From Nanobdellota archaeon (GTDB lineage Archaea > Aenigmatarchaeota > Aenigmatarchaeia > QMZP01), in assembly GCA_018818465.1 (NCBI GenBank), contig JAHIRU010000063.1:1-17518 (forward strand): 17,518 nucleotides of DNA, read 5' to 3'. The notes under the pieces were generated by a model that was given only the letters and a program-made list of their open reading frames with translations, did no database searches and was not told the origin of the DNA. The position numbers were made by a program, and so were the translations under genes. This document shows positions 12,309 through 17,518 of the stretch, one piece after another (within the stretch, counting starts at the first letter, position 1; the number at the start of each line of letters is the position of its first letter).

Positions 12309-13076
12309 ATGGATATTTTTAGTTCTGTTGTTCTGGGTATAGTTCAAGGTATTACAGAATGGTTACCAATATCAAGCTCTGGTCACCTCGCTATATTTGA
12401 AAAACTTTTTAGCATAAGACCAGACGCTTTCTTCAATATAATGCTGCATTTTGCAACACTTCTTGTCGTTTTTTTCGTCTTTAGAAAAGAAATTTATGGT
12501 ATAGCAAAAGCTGTTGTAAAACTAGATTTCAAAGGAGAGAACGGAAAGATGTTTTTGTTTTTAATTGTTGGTAGCATACCTATAGCAATAGCAGGCTTCT
12601 TATTTGAAGAGATTATATATTCACTTTTCTCAAATATAATTCTTGTAGGTTTTGCATTGATTTTCACAGGAACTATTATTTACCTTTCAAAATTCTCAGT
12701 CAAAAAACTAGGGCTTGACAGCAAAAGGTCTTTTGCTGTAGGACTATTTCAAGCACTAGCTTTGATACCAGGGGTCTCGCGCAGTGGATCTACTGTGAGC
12801 TCTGCACTTTTGATGGGCATTGAGAGGGAGAAGGCTGTTGTCTTCTCAATGCTTTTGTCAATACCAGCGATTTTAGGTGCTACAATGTTTTTAATGACAA
12901 AAAATACAATTGCAATAATTCAACCAGAACTGATAGCAGGGATGATAGTTTCACTAGTAGTTGGATACTTCTCATTAAAATTCCTGATAAAAACAATTCT
13001 TGACAAAAAATTCTATTTATTCTCTGTGTATTGTTGGATAGTCGGTTTGATTGTTATTTTGATTTCTTTTGTATAG
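12309..13076 (+). CDS. uppP: Undecaprenyl-diphosphatase (UppP/BacA family)
   Basis: This integral membrane enzyme removes one phosphate from C55 (or related polyprenyl) diphosphate to regenerate the lipid carrier used for surface glycans. In archaea the carrier is a dolichol-type lipid. Both signature motifs are intact: GITEWLPISSSGH (residues 14-26, with E17 and H26) and PGVSRSGST (154-162, with R158). About seven to eight hydrophobic helices are seen over 255 aa, the usual length. It is probably translated from the same message as the 161-aa gene, because the gap is only 7 bp and no Shine-Dalgarno is clear. Its last 23 bp overlap the convergent cysteine-rich gene. Confidence 0.95.
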   Translation: MDIFSSVVLGIVQGITEWLPISSSGHLAIFEKLFSIRPDAFFNIMLHFATLLVVFFVFRKEIYGIAKAVVKLDFKGENGKMFLFLIVGSIPIAIAGFLFEEIIYSLFSNIILVGFALIFTGTIIYLSKFSVKKLGLDSKRSFAVGLFQALALIPGVSRSGSTVSSALLMGIEREKAVVFSMLLSIPAILGATMFLMTKNTIAIIQPELIAGMIVSLVVGYFSLKFLIKTILDKKFYLFSVYCWIVGLIVILISFV

Positions 13077-13389
13077 TAATACCATTATTTTTAAAAACAT
13101 CTTCAACAGCATTTTTTATTTCGTCTTCTGTGAATAAAGAATTCTCTTTTTTCAATGAAAATATACTATAGGGTTTACTCTCCCCCTTTTTAAATAAATT
13201 TTCATTTATCACATAATTAGTGCATGTTGGACACAGAAGAGGACAATCTCCAAGCCATCTGTGACCGTATTTTCCACTGCGACCACCGCTACAATATTCA
13301 ATATCAAGATTTTCTAAAAATTCATCTGATAGGAAAAAAAATTGATCACAAGAATAACAGCTTCTTACATTATTAGATTTTTCACTCAA
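13054..13389 (-). CDS. Cysteine-rich (putative zinc-binding) 111-aa protein
   Basis: The product has a cluster of cysteines: CYSC (11, 14), EYC near 32, DCPLLC and CPTC (about 49-57). A histidine in KYGHRW lies between. This resembles a double zinc knuckle. The C-terminal half is charged, ending EDVFKNNGITIQKKSK. The only in-frame start before the first cysteine is a TTG at 13389. The ribosome site is weak, so the 5' end is uncertain. A TTTAAAAG box at about 13418-13426 could be its promoter. It converges on uppP and overlaps its end by 23 bp. The family is not recognised. Confidence 0.65.
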   Translation of the reverse strand: MSEKSNNVRSCYSCDQFFFLSDEFLENLDIEYCSGGRSGKYGHRWLGDCPLLCPTCTNYVINENLFKKGESKPYSIFSLKKENSLFTEDEIKNAVEDVFKNNGITIQKKSK

Positions 13390-13428
13390 AAGAACCCTTA
13401 GATAATTAAGATTTTAAGACTTTTAAAC

Positions 13429-15471
13429 TTATCCGCCAAAAGTCAGCTTTGCTGTTTCTGCCAAATCCGTCAAAGAGTTTGCTTTAATCATCTTGTTAGA
13501 TACTGTGTACAACGTGTTGCCTATGTATAGGCTTCTAATAACTGAATAGTCTCCGCCATACCAGTAAGATCCGCTCTTTTTGAATGTATCGTCATTTTCA
13601 TAATGTGTTATTCTTCCCTTCAACTGGAATCCGTTTTCTATGGATATATCATAAACATAAGCGCCTTGGTAAACAAATTCTCCATAAGCATTTCCAGTAT
13701 ATCCTGTTTTCTGTGATTGTGGTATTTCAGCAAGAGTTATTGGAAGAACCAATAGGTTCTTTTCTTTGTCGAACAAGAACGCTTTATGCGTATTCAAAAC
13801 TTCTGAATCAGTTCCTCTATCACCAATTATAACTTTATGAAGTTCTATCGGGTTTGAAACATCTGTTACATCGAAAATAGCTATCTTAACTCCCTGATAC
13901 CACGCAAAATCAAACCCTCTCATCTCACTTTCACTAGCTTCTGCAGTGTCTTTGCCTATTCCTATGATGTGATTTTCATCATATGGATGCATATAGTCAG
14001 AATAACCAGGGATCTTTAGTTTTCCTAATATCTGCGGGTTTGTTGGATTTGAAAGATCTATTACAAAGAAAGGATCTATTTTCTTGAATGTAACAAGGTA
14101 TCCTCTGTCGCCCATGAACCTTGCAGAGTAGATCTGTTCACCAGGAGCTATGTCTTCTATGCTTCCCACTTGATTTAATCCGCTATCAAAAATGTAAACA
14201 TTGTTAGATGATGGCTTTTCACTGTTCCAAACTTCTCCTATAGTTGTTGCTATTCTGAAATATCCGTTATGTTCATCCATTGAAAATTGGTTCAAAATTC
14301 TACCTGGAGCTTCCATTACGCCAACATAATCTATTTGACTGTTATCCAAACTGAACTTATGAACATTAGTTGTTTCTGTTTGTGTTTCACCAGATTCCAA
14401 AACACCCCATCCCCAATAAGGATAATTGGTTTCAGCTATATACAAGTTTTCCTGTGAAGCGTAAATGTTCTGACCTGAACCAACAATAACCTGTTTTTCA
14501 ATTTCAGCGTTTGGATTGTCTATTTGTATAGAAGCTATTGTCACAAAGTTTTGTGCTTGTACAGGTTCAAAATAACCAACATCTGCACATCCACACGTCT
14601 CTTCAAAGTCTTCTTCAACACCACTCTTAATTTCCATTAGTGTTAGATCTCTATACATAGGAACTATCACTTCTGGTGCATCTTCCATAGCATAATACCG
14701 AGGATAAGAGTTTACAACAAAGTAAACATCTGAACCAATCATTCTTGATGAAACATAACTGCCCTCAAAATCTACAGAACGCACCTCTTCAGGAGACGCT
14801 TTATTTGAAATATCAAAAATCTTTACTGTCATAAAGGACGTACTATAAGGATAATATTCTGGAGCTATTGCAGATGCGCTTGATGCACCTCCTGGAACTG
14901 CTTTACCAGGATCCATTGGAACAGGCATAGAAATTTCTTCGTTTGTGCTTCCAAAAATCATAAGATAATTACCGTTTATGAACATCTCAGTAGGATAAAA
15001 ACCACCAAGATCAGTTTCACTCAAAACCGATGCAGTTTCAGCAGGATAGGCATTTACTATAACAAAAACACTTCCACTATTACCGTCATCTCGATAACCA
15101 TAATATCTGCTTCCTGTGGAAAGAGTGTAAATATATTTTCCGTCTGTCTTAACAATGTCAGCTTCGTCAACACCCTCTACTTGTATGTTTGTTGCTGAGT
15201 AGCTAGGTGCTATAGCTTGAGATGAATCTGCAGATGCAGATCCTCCACCGCCTGTTACAGTAGCGCCACCTTTTGATGTTGATTCAGCAATTCCATAGTA
15301 ATCACCACGTTCCTGAGCCTGTTCAAAAGCAGCATTCAAAGCACCACATGTTTCAAATTTTTTGTAATCAGTTTTTTGCGAACCTAGATAAAAATCAGCA
15401 GTTACAACGCTAATTGCTACAAGAATTAAAATAACCATAACAGGCAAATTCAAGAGACCTTTCTTTTTCAT
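13429..15471 (-). CDS. Secreted or membrane-anchored C-terminal beta-propeller protein (COG4880-like)
   Basis: A 680-aa protein. Residues 1-25 have a KKK start and a hydrophobic core (VMVILILVAISVVTA), a signal sequence or anchor. A low-complexity Gly/Ser/Ala linker follows (about 65-90). The rest matches the Beta_propel family: NIQVEGVDEADIVKTDGKYIY near residue 95 is its hallmark. Later repeats read VKIFDIS, SRMIGSDVYFVV, YSARFMGDRGYLVTF, FFVIDLSNP, IFDVTDVSNP and NTHKAFLFDKEKNLLVLP. CGC near 295 and one Cys near 42 could form disulfides. It acts outside the cell; its ligand is unknown. The ATG is 26 nt from a TATA box, suggesting a leaderless message. Confidence 0.93.
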   Translation of the reverse strand: MKKKGLLNLPVMVILILVAISVVTADFYLGSQKTDYKKFETCGALNAAFEQAQERGDYYGIAESTSKGGATVTGGGGSASADSSQAIAPSYSATNIQVEGVDEADIVKTDGKYIYTLSTGSRYYGYRDDGNSGSVFVIVNAYPAETASVLSETDLGGFYPTEMFINGNYLMIFGSTNEEISMPVPMDPGKAVPGGASSASAIAPEYYPYSTSFMTVKIFDISNKASPEEVRSVDFEGSYVSSRMIGSDVYFVVNSYPRYYAMEDAPEVIVPMYRDLTLMEIKSGVEEDFEETCGCADVGYFEPVQAQNFVTIASIQIDNPNAEIEKQVIVGSGQNIYASQENLYIAETNYPYWGWGVLESGETQTETTNVHKFSLDNSQIDYVGVMEAPGRILNQFSMDEHNGYFRIATTIGEVWNSEKPSSNNVYIFDSGLNQVGSIEDIAPGEQIYSARFMGDRGYLVTFKKIDPFFVIDLSNPTNPQILGKLKIPGYSDYMHPYDENHIIGIGKDTAEASESEMRGFDFAWYQGVKIAIFDVTDVSNPIELHKVIIGDRGTDSEVLNTHKAFLFDKEKNLLVLPITLAEIPQSQKTGYTGNAYGEFVYQGAYVYDISIENGFQLKGRITHYENDDTFKKSGSYWYGGDYSVIRSLYIGNTLYTVSNKMIKANSLTDLAETAKLTFGG

Positions 15472-15493
15472 ATTTCTTAATAATTGCCGAGGC

Positions 15494-15501
15494 TTTTAAT
15501 A
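15494..15501 (-). promoter_or_regulatory. TATA box of the beta-propeller gene
   Basis: ATATTAAA on the - strand is centred about 26 nt before the ATG at 15471. No Shine-Dalgarno is visible, so the message is probably leaderless. Confidence 0.5.
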
Positions 15502-15554
15502 TAGTTTAGGTTTGTTTCGGTTTGAGCCGAAATAAGAAAATGCGTCGACTGGGA

Positions 15555-15600
15555 GACTCAAACAAACGGCTTAAGTCAATTGATGTTAGCCGTTAAGTTC
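15555..15600 (-). other. tRNA-Gly intron 2 (46 nt, T-loop, position 59/60)
   Basis: A bulge-helix-bulge can be drawn. The exon helix is CTGGG/CCCAG. The central helix pairs exon TTCG with intron TGAG (two wobbles). The 5' bulge is AAG and the 3' bulge TCT. The intron helix is AAC/GTT and continues as AACGGCT/AGCCGTT. Cutting AA^G and TC^T leaves exactly TTCGAA plus T, a standard seven-nt T-loop. Confidence 0.8.
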
Positions 15601-15621
15601 TTCGAACCCAGGTCATTAGCT

Positions 15622-15651
15622 CTCGTCTAAACCCTTTCCTGAAAGGTTTAA
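15622..15651 (-). other. tRNA-Gly intron 1 (30 nt, canonical position 37/38)
   Basis: The exon helix is TTAGC/GCTAA. The central helix pairs CTTC with GACG, with one T-C mismatch. The 5' bulge is CAT and the 3' bulge AGA. The intron hairpin is TAAACC/GGTTTA extended by TTTC/GAAA. Cutting CA^T and AG^A yields a seven-nt anticodon loop CTTCCAA. Confidence 0.8.
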
Positions 15652-15700
15652 TGGAAGGCTAAGGTCCTACCACTAGACTATCGACGCATAAATGCTTGGA

Positions 15701-16207
15701 TTATATATCCAAATCAAAATCTTCATCTTCCATTGCGCTTTCTCTTACTATCTTTTCTGGTGTTAATTGTTTCGATGCAGGCATTTTACCTTTTTTTATT
15801 GCGTTTGCAACCTGATCCAACATTTTGTCATCCATTTTCTTGACCTGGAGTATTCCTTCAAGTCCTATTGGACCCTCATTCATGAATCTTGGTATTACAT
15901 GAAAATGCACGTGCTGAACCAGTTGTCCTGCTGCTACACCATTGCTTTGTCCTATTGATATGCCGTCTGCTTTCATAGCTGTCATAACCTGACCAGCCAA
16001 TTTCTTCACTGATGCAAAAAGATTTACAGCTTCCTTGTCCGGCATGTCCAAGAGAGTTTCATAATGTTTTTTTGGAACTACTAGTGTATGACCAGGATTT
16101 CTTGGGTTTATATCTAGGAATGCTATTGTCTTCGCGTCTTCGTATACTTTCTTTGCTGGTACCTTTCCTGTAGCTATGCCACAGAACAGACATTTTTCTT
16201 CTGCCAT
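15701..16207 (-). CDS. HIT family hydrolase (histidine triad nucleotide-binding protein)
   Basis: HIT proteins hydrolyse or transfer AMP from substrates such as adenosine phosphoramidates or diadenosine polyphosphates. The 168-aa sequence starts with a zinc knuckle CLFC (C6, C9) and has FLDINPRNPGHTLVVPKKHYE (about 30-50). The catalytic triad QHVHFHVIPR (H99, H101, H103) follows. All are intact. The C-terminus is extended by about 50 residues, ending in a strongly acidic tail (EDEDFDLDI). The ATG is preceded by GAGGTGG. A TTAAAAT box at about 16242-16248 is correctly placed for a promoter. The tRNA-Gly follows closely downstream. Confidence 0.94.
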   Translation of the reverse strand: MAEEKCLFCGIATGKVPAKKVYEDAKTIAFLDINPRNPGHTLVVPKKHYETLLDMPDKEAVNLFASVKKLAGQVMTAMKADGISIGQSNGVAAGQLVQHVHFHVIPRFMNEGPIGLEGILQVKKMDDKMLDQVANAIKKGKMPASKQLTPEKIVRESAMEDEDFDLDI

Positions 16208-16249
16208 ATATCCACCTCATCTAACTGTCATTTTGTTTAACATTTTAAG

Positions 16250-16279
16250 GACGACTATATACATTCAATATAAGTCGTC
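16250..16279. other. Hairpin between tRNA-Pro and the HIT promoter
   Basis: GACGACT and AGTCGTC (16250-16256, 16273-16279) form a 7-bp stem. It is continued by ATAT/ATAT with one bulged A and a 7-nt loop. It directly precedes the likely HIT TATA box in the direction of transcription and lies 24 bp beyond the tRNA-Pro 3' end. It may mark the tRNA transcript end or bind a regulator. Confidence 0.4.
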
Positions 16280-16316
16280 AAACTTTCTAGTGTAATTTAT
16301 AATGGGGTTACCCGGA

Positions 16317-16385
16317 TTTTCTTCAGAGGAGGTATCGAAACCGAAACCTATTACCTGTGTTTTCTGATTATTCACAGGTTCTGAT
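16317..16385 (-). other. tRNA-Pro intron 2 (69 nt, T-loop, position 59/60)
   Basis: The exon helix is CCCGG/CCGGG. The central helix pairs TTCA with AGAA (three pairs, one A-A mismatch). The 5' bulge is AAA and the 3' bulge AAT. The intron helix is TCAGA/TCTGA, with further internal pairing (ACCTGTG with CACAGGT). Cutting AA^A and AA^T gives T-loop TTCAAAT. Confidence 0.78.
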
Positions 16386-16406
16386 TTTGAACCGGGGTCG
16401 TAAGCT

Positions 16407-16481
16407 CTTTTTAAGCCTGTTTTCGTTTGGAAGGCCTTGGCCTCCTTTTTGGCTTAAGCCTTTTTCTTGAAAAAAGGCTTA
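16407..16481 (-). other. tRNA-Pro intron 1 (75 nt, position 37/38)
   Basis: The exon helix is TGAGC/GCTTA. The central helix pairs TTTG with AAAA (three pairs, one mismatch). The 5' bulge is GGT and the 3' bulge AGA. The intron holds two AAGCC...GGCTT units in tandem: a tight 10-bp hairpin (16456-16480) and a second, GC-rich one (16413-16455). The first AAGCC can pair with either GGCTT. Confidence 0.75.
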
Positions 16482-16544
16482 CCCAAAGCTCAAATGCTAG
16501 ACCAAACTACACCATAACCCCTCAATATAGTAAATTAAGTATAA

Positions 16545-16554
16545 TGTATATAAA
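16545..16554 (-). promoter_or_regulatory. TATA box of tRNA-Pro
   Basis: TTTTATATAC on the - strand, with its centre about 26-28 nt before the mature tRNA 5' end, implies a very short 5' leader. Confidence 0.5.
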
Positions 16555-16596
16555 AAAGACATTTATTAGTTGTTTTGAGTTTGTAGAAATAATATT

Positions 16597-16620
16597 GGAA
16601 GGGGTTTTCCCCCTCCTTTT
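16597..16620. other. GC-rich hairpin with T-run
   Basis: GGAAGGGG and CCCCCTCC (16597-16604, 16609-16616) pair around TTTT with one mismatch and are followed by TTTT on the + strand. It stands out in very AT-rich DNA, 38 bp beyond the stop of the 18-aa gene on the - strand. It is a likely transcript end or processing site. The rest of 16555-16653 is AT-rich and holds an 11-bp direct repeat TTAGTTGTTTT (16566-16576 and 16645-16655). Confidence 0.35.
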
Positions 16621-16653
16621 AAATATAATAAAAATTGTGAGTTGTTAGTTGTT

Positions 16654-16710
16654 TTAGTAATCATCATCTTCGTCGTCATCATCGTCTTGGAATTTGAATA
16701 ATTTTTCCAT
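16654..16710 (-). CDS. 18-aa acidic microprotein or leader peptide
   Basis: The ATG at 16710 has the best ribosome site in the window, GGGAGGTG five nt upstream, and an AT-rich GTATTTATATC box (16763-16773) further back. The product is MEKLFKFQ followed by nine acidic residues (eight Asp, one Glu) and a final Tyr. The basic-aromatic head and polyacidic tail form a very asymmetric peptide. A frame extending upstream to a GTG at 16836 is open, but lacks a ribosome site and crosses the promoter. It could be a functional microprotein or a translated leader; nothing follows on this strand before the tRNA. Confidence 0.5.
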   Translation of the reverse strand: MEKLFKFQDDDDDEDDDY

Positions 16711-16762
16711 GAGAACACCTCCCAATTGTAGAGAGCTGATAATTAACATGATATGTTTATCT

Positions 16763-16773
16763 GATATAAATAC
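16763..16773 (-). promoter_or_regulatory. TATA-like box of the acidic microORF
   Basis: GTATTTATATC on the - strand predicts a transcription start near 16742, with a leader of about 30 nt that carries GGGAGGTG. Confidence 0.35.
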
Positions 16774-16829
16774 TTTATCATCAGTGAGTGTGAATAGAAT
16801 GTTAAATAAATTGGAAAACAATATAAAAT

Positions 16830-17518
16830 ATGCCACAAGAGAATATAATTTCTGAAATCAGGCGCGAATTAAAGGAAAATATAGACGAAAAATACAGAAA
16901 AGGCTCTATCATTTTTTTCAAAGAAAAGATAAAGCCCTATAGCGTCAGGATTCCGGTTGTCAGGCAGATAGCAAGAAACCATTTCAGCGAGATAAAAGAA
17001 CTCGATTTTGACAAAACAATCGCGATTTGCGAAGAGCTCCTTGAAAGTGGATGGCATGAAGAAACCACGATAGCATTTGCTTTCATAAATTGCTTCGAAA
17101 AAAGTTTCAACGAAAATACCATAAACCTTTTCGAGAAATGGATCGAAAAGTATGTGCATAACTGGGCTCATTGTGACGATTTTTGCCCGACATGTGTAGG
17201 ATCATTGGTTCAAAAATACCCACAACTGACAGAAAGGATCTTTTCCTGGACTGATTCAAAGAACAGGTGGATGAAAAGAGCTTCTACTGTTACATATGTA
17301 TTGCTTGCTAGACGAGGATTGTTCTTAGAAGAAATTCTGCGCACAGCTGAAAAGCTTCTTCACGACGAAGACGATCTTGTTCAGAAAGGCGTCGGCTGGA
17401 TGCTGAAAGAATACACAAACTGCGATCCAAAACCTATAATAGCATTCGTGGATAAACATAAAGAAACTATGCCTAGAACAACACTGAGATATGCAATTGA
17501 AAAACTTCCGCAGGAAAC
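16830..17518 (+). CDS. AlkD-like DNA alkylation repair protein, partial (3' end outside window)
   Basis: The reading frame opens at the ATG at 16830 and runs to the window end (229 codons, no stop). It reads as a HEAT-like helical-repeat protein of the AlkD family, DNA glycosylases that remove alkylated purines without base flipping. Positions equivalent to the AlkD catalytic residues appear conserved: W112 and D116 (NWAHCDD, the WxxxD spacing), the KNRWMKRAST segment (R150) and W190 (GVGWMLKE). The N-terminal KIKPYSVRIPVVRQIAR also matches. A CDDFCPTC cluster adds three cysteines of unknown role. There is no Shine-Dalgarno; GTTAAATAAATT (16801-16812) is a TATA-like box at leaderless distance. 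Confidence 0.85.
   Translation, partial: MPQENIISEIRRELKENIDEKYRKGSIIFFKEKIKPYSVRIPVVRQIARNHFSEIKELDFDKTIAICEELLESGWHEETTIAFAFINCFEKSFNENTINLFEKWIEKYVHNWAHCDDFCPTCVGSLVQKYPQLTERIFSWTDSKNRWMKRASTVTYVLLARRGLFLEEILRTAEKLLHDEDDLVQKGVGWMLKEYTNCDPKPIIAFVDKHKETMPRTTLRYAIEKLPQE

Larger units (their letters stand above)
15541..15687 (-). tRNA. tRNA-Gly (anticodon UCC) with two introns
   Basis: The acceptor stem is GCGTCGA (15681-15687) with TCGACGC (15542-15548), and A73 is at 15541. The D arm is GTCT/GGAC. The anticodon stem TTAGC/GCTAA carries loop CTTCCA-A, so the anticodon is UCC. The T stem is CTGGG/CCCAG. A 30-bp intron sits after position 37, and a 46-bp intron splits the T-loop after position 59. 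Removing both gives a 71-nt tRNA with T-loop TTCGAAT. CCA is not encoded; a short T run follows. It lies 13 bp after the HIT gene on the same strand, with an inverted repeat TTGGAT/ATCCAA (15696-15712) between. I see no well-placed TATA box, so it may be processed from a HIT readthrough transcript. Confidence 0.93.
16303..16521 (-). tRNA. tRNA-Pro (anticodon UGG) with two introns
   Basis: The acceptor stem is GGGGTTA (16515-16521) with TAACCCC (16304-16310), and A73 is at 16303. The D arm pairs GTGT with GCAT and has an AGTTTGGTCTA loop. The anticodon stem TGAGC/GCTTA has loop TTTGGG-A, so the anticodon is UGG. The T stem is CCCGG/CCGGG. Introns of 75 bp (after position 37) and 69 bp (T-loop, after position 59) are removed to leave 75 nt with T-loop TTCAAAT, as expected for archaeal tRNA-Pro. 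CCA is not encoded. A TATA box (16545-16554, - strand) is about 26 nt upstream of the mature 5' end. Confidence 0.92.

Noticed and set aside
16303..16521. RNase P or SRP RNA, from the terminal helix GGGGTTA/TAACCCC and internal hairpins
   Set aside because: On the - strand the sequence resolves into complete tRNA-Pro exons with D, anticodon and T arms; the intervening hairpins are introns.
16427..16648. 73-codon open frame on the + strand
   Set aside because: It runs antisense through the tRNA-Pro intron and 5' exon and has no ribosome site.
16654..16836. 60-codon version of the acidic microORF starting at GTG 16836
   Set aside because: No ribosome site, and it would place the TATA box and the strong GGGAGGTG inside the coding region.
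1..17518. CRISPR arrays, insertion sequences, prophage or integron parts
   Set aside because: No regularly spaced repeats, transposase or integrase motifs or terminal inverted repeats were seen.

Overview
The window is archaeal. It carries the archaeal exosome superoperon, a 20S proteasome alpha/beta pair, archaeal SepF, the beta-CASP termination factor aCPSF1, Rpo12, and intron-containing tRNA genes without an encoded CCA. The DNA is AT-rich. Genes start either behind Shine-Dalgarno sites drawn from AGGAGGTGAT or, for several singletons, about 25 nt from the centre of a TATA box, as expected for leaderless mRNAs. A DPANN-like or other small-genome euryarchaeal-type lineage is plausible, but the window does not settle this.

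Positions 1-5893 (mostly + strand): three back-to-back hairpins, an unrecognised 137-aa gene, then proteasome alpha (psmA), SBDS, exosome Rrp4, Rrp41 and Rrp42, ribosomal protein L37Ae, Rpo12, prefoldin beta, a UPF0147 protein and SepF. The block links RNA degradation, ribosome maturation, transcription, protein folding and turnover, and ends with cell division. Pcc1 and the RNase P protein genes, often part of this superoperon, are not present in this stretch.

Positions 5908-9923 (- strand): read in transcription order, a Ras-like GTPase, a DUF2073 protein and a zinc-ribbon protein (the ArvA/B/C set connected with archaeal vesicle formation), then proteasome beta (psmB) and aCPSF1. This block meets sepF tail to tail with a 14-bp gap that contains a hairpin.

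Positions 10023-13389 are accessory: a two-helix membrane microprotein, a YbjQ-family protein, a 41-aa one-helix protein, an unknown 122-aa protein, a coiled-coil/two-helix membrane protein, an unknown 161-aa protein probably co-transcribed with undecaprenyl-diphosphatase (uppP), and a cysteine-rich protein overlapping the uppP end.

Positions 13429-17518: a secreted beta-propeller protein, a tRNA-Gly(UCC), a HIT hydrolase, a tRNA-Pro(UGG), an 18-codon acidic microORF and the start of an AlkD-like DNA glycosylase gene. The most notable content is the two tRNA genes. Each is split by two introns, at the canonical 37/38 site and in the T-loop at 59/60. Both can be folded into bulge-helix-bulge splice sites that restore normal tRNAs. 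The tRNA-Pro is 219 bp for a 75-nt mature product and at first looks like an empty structured region.
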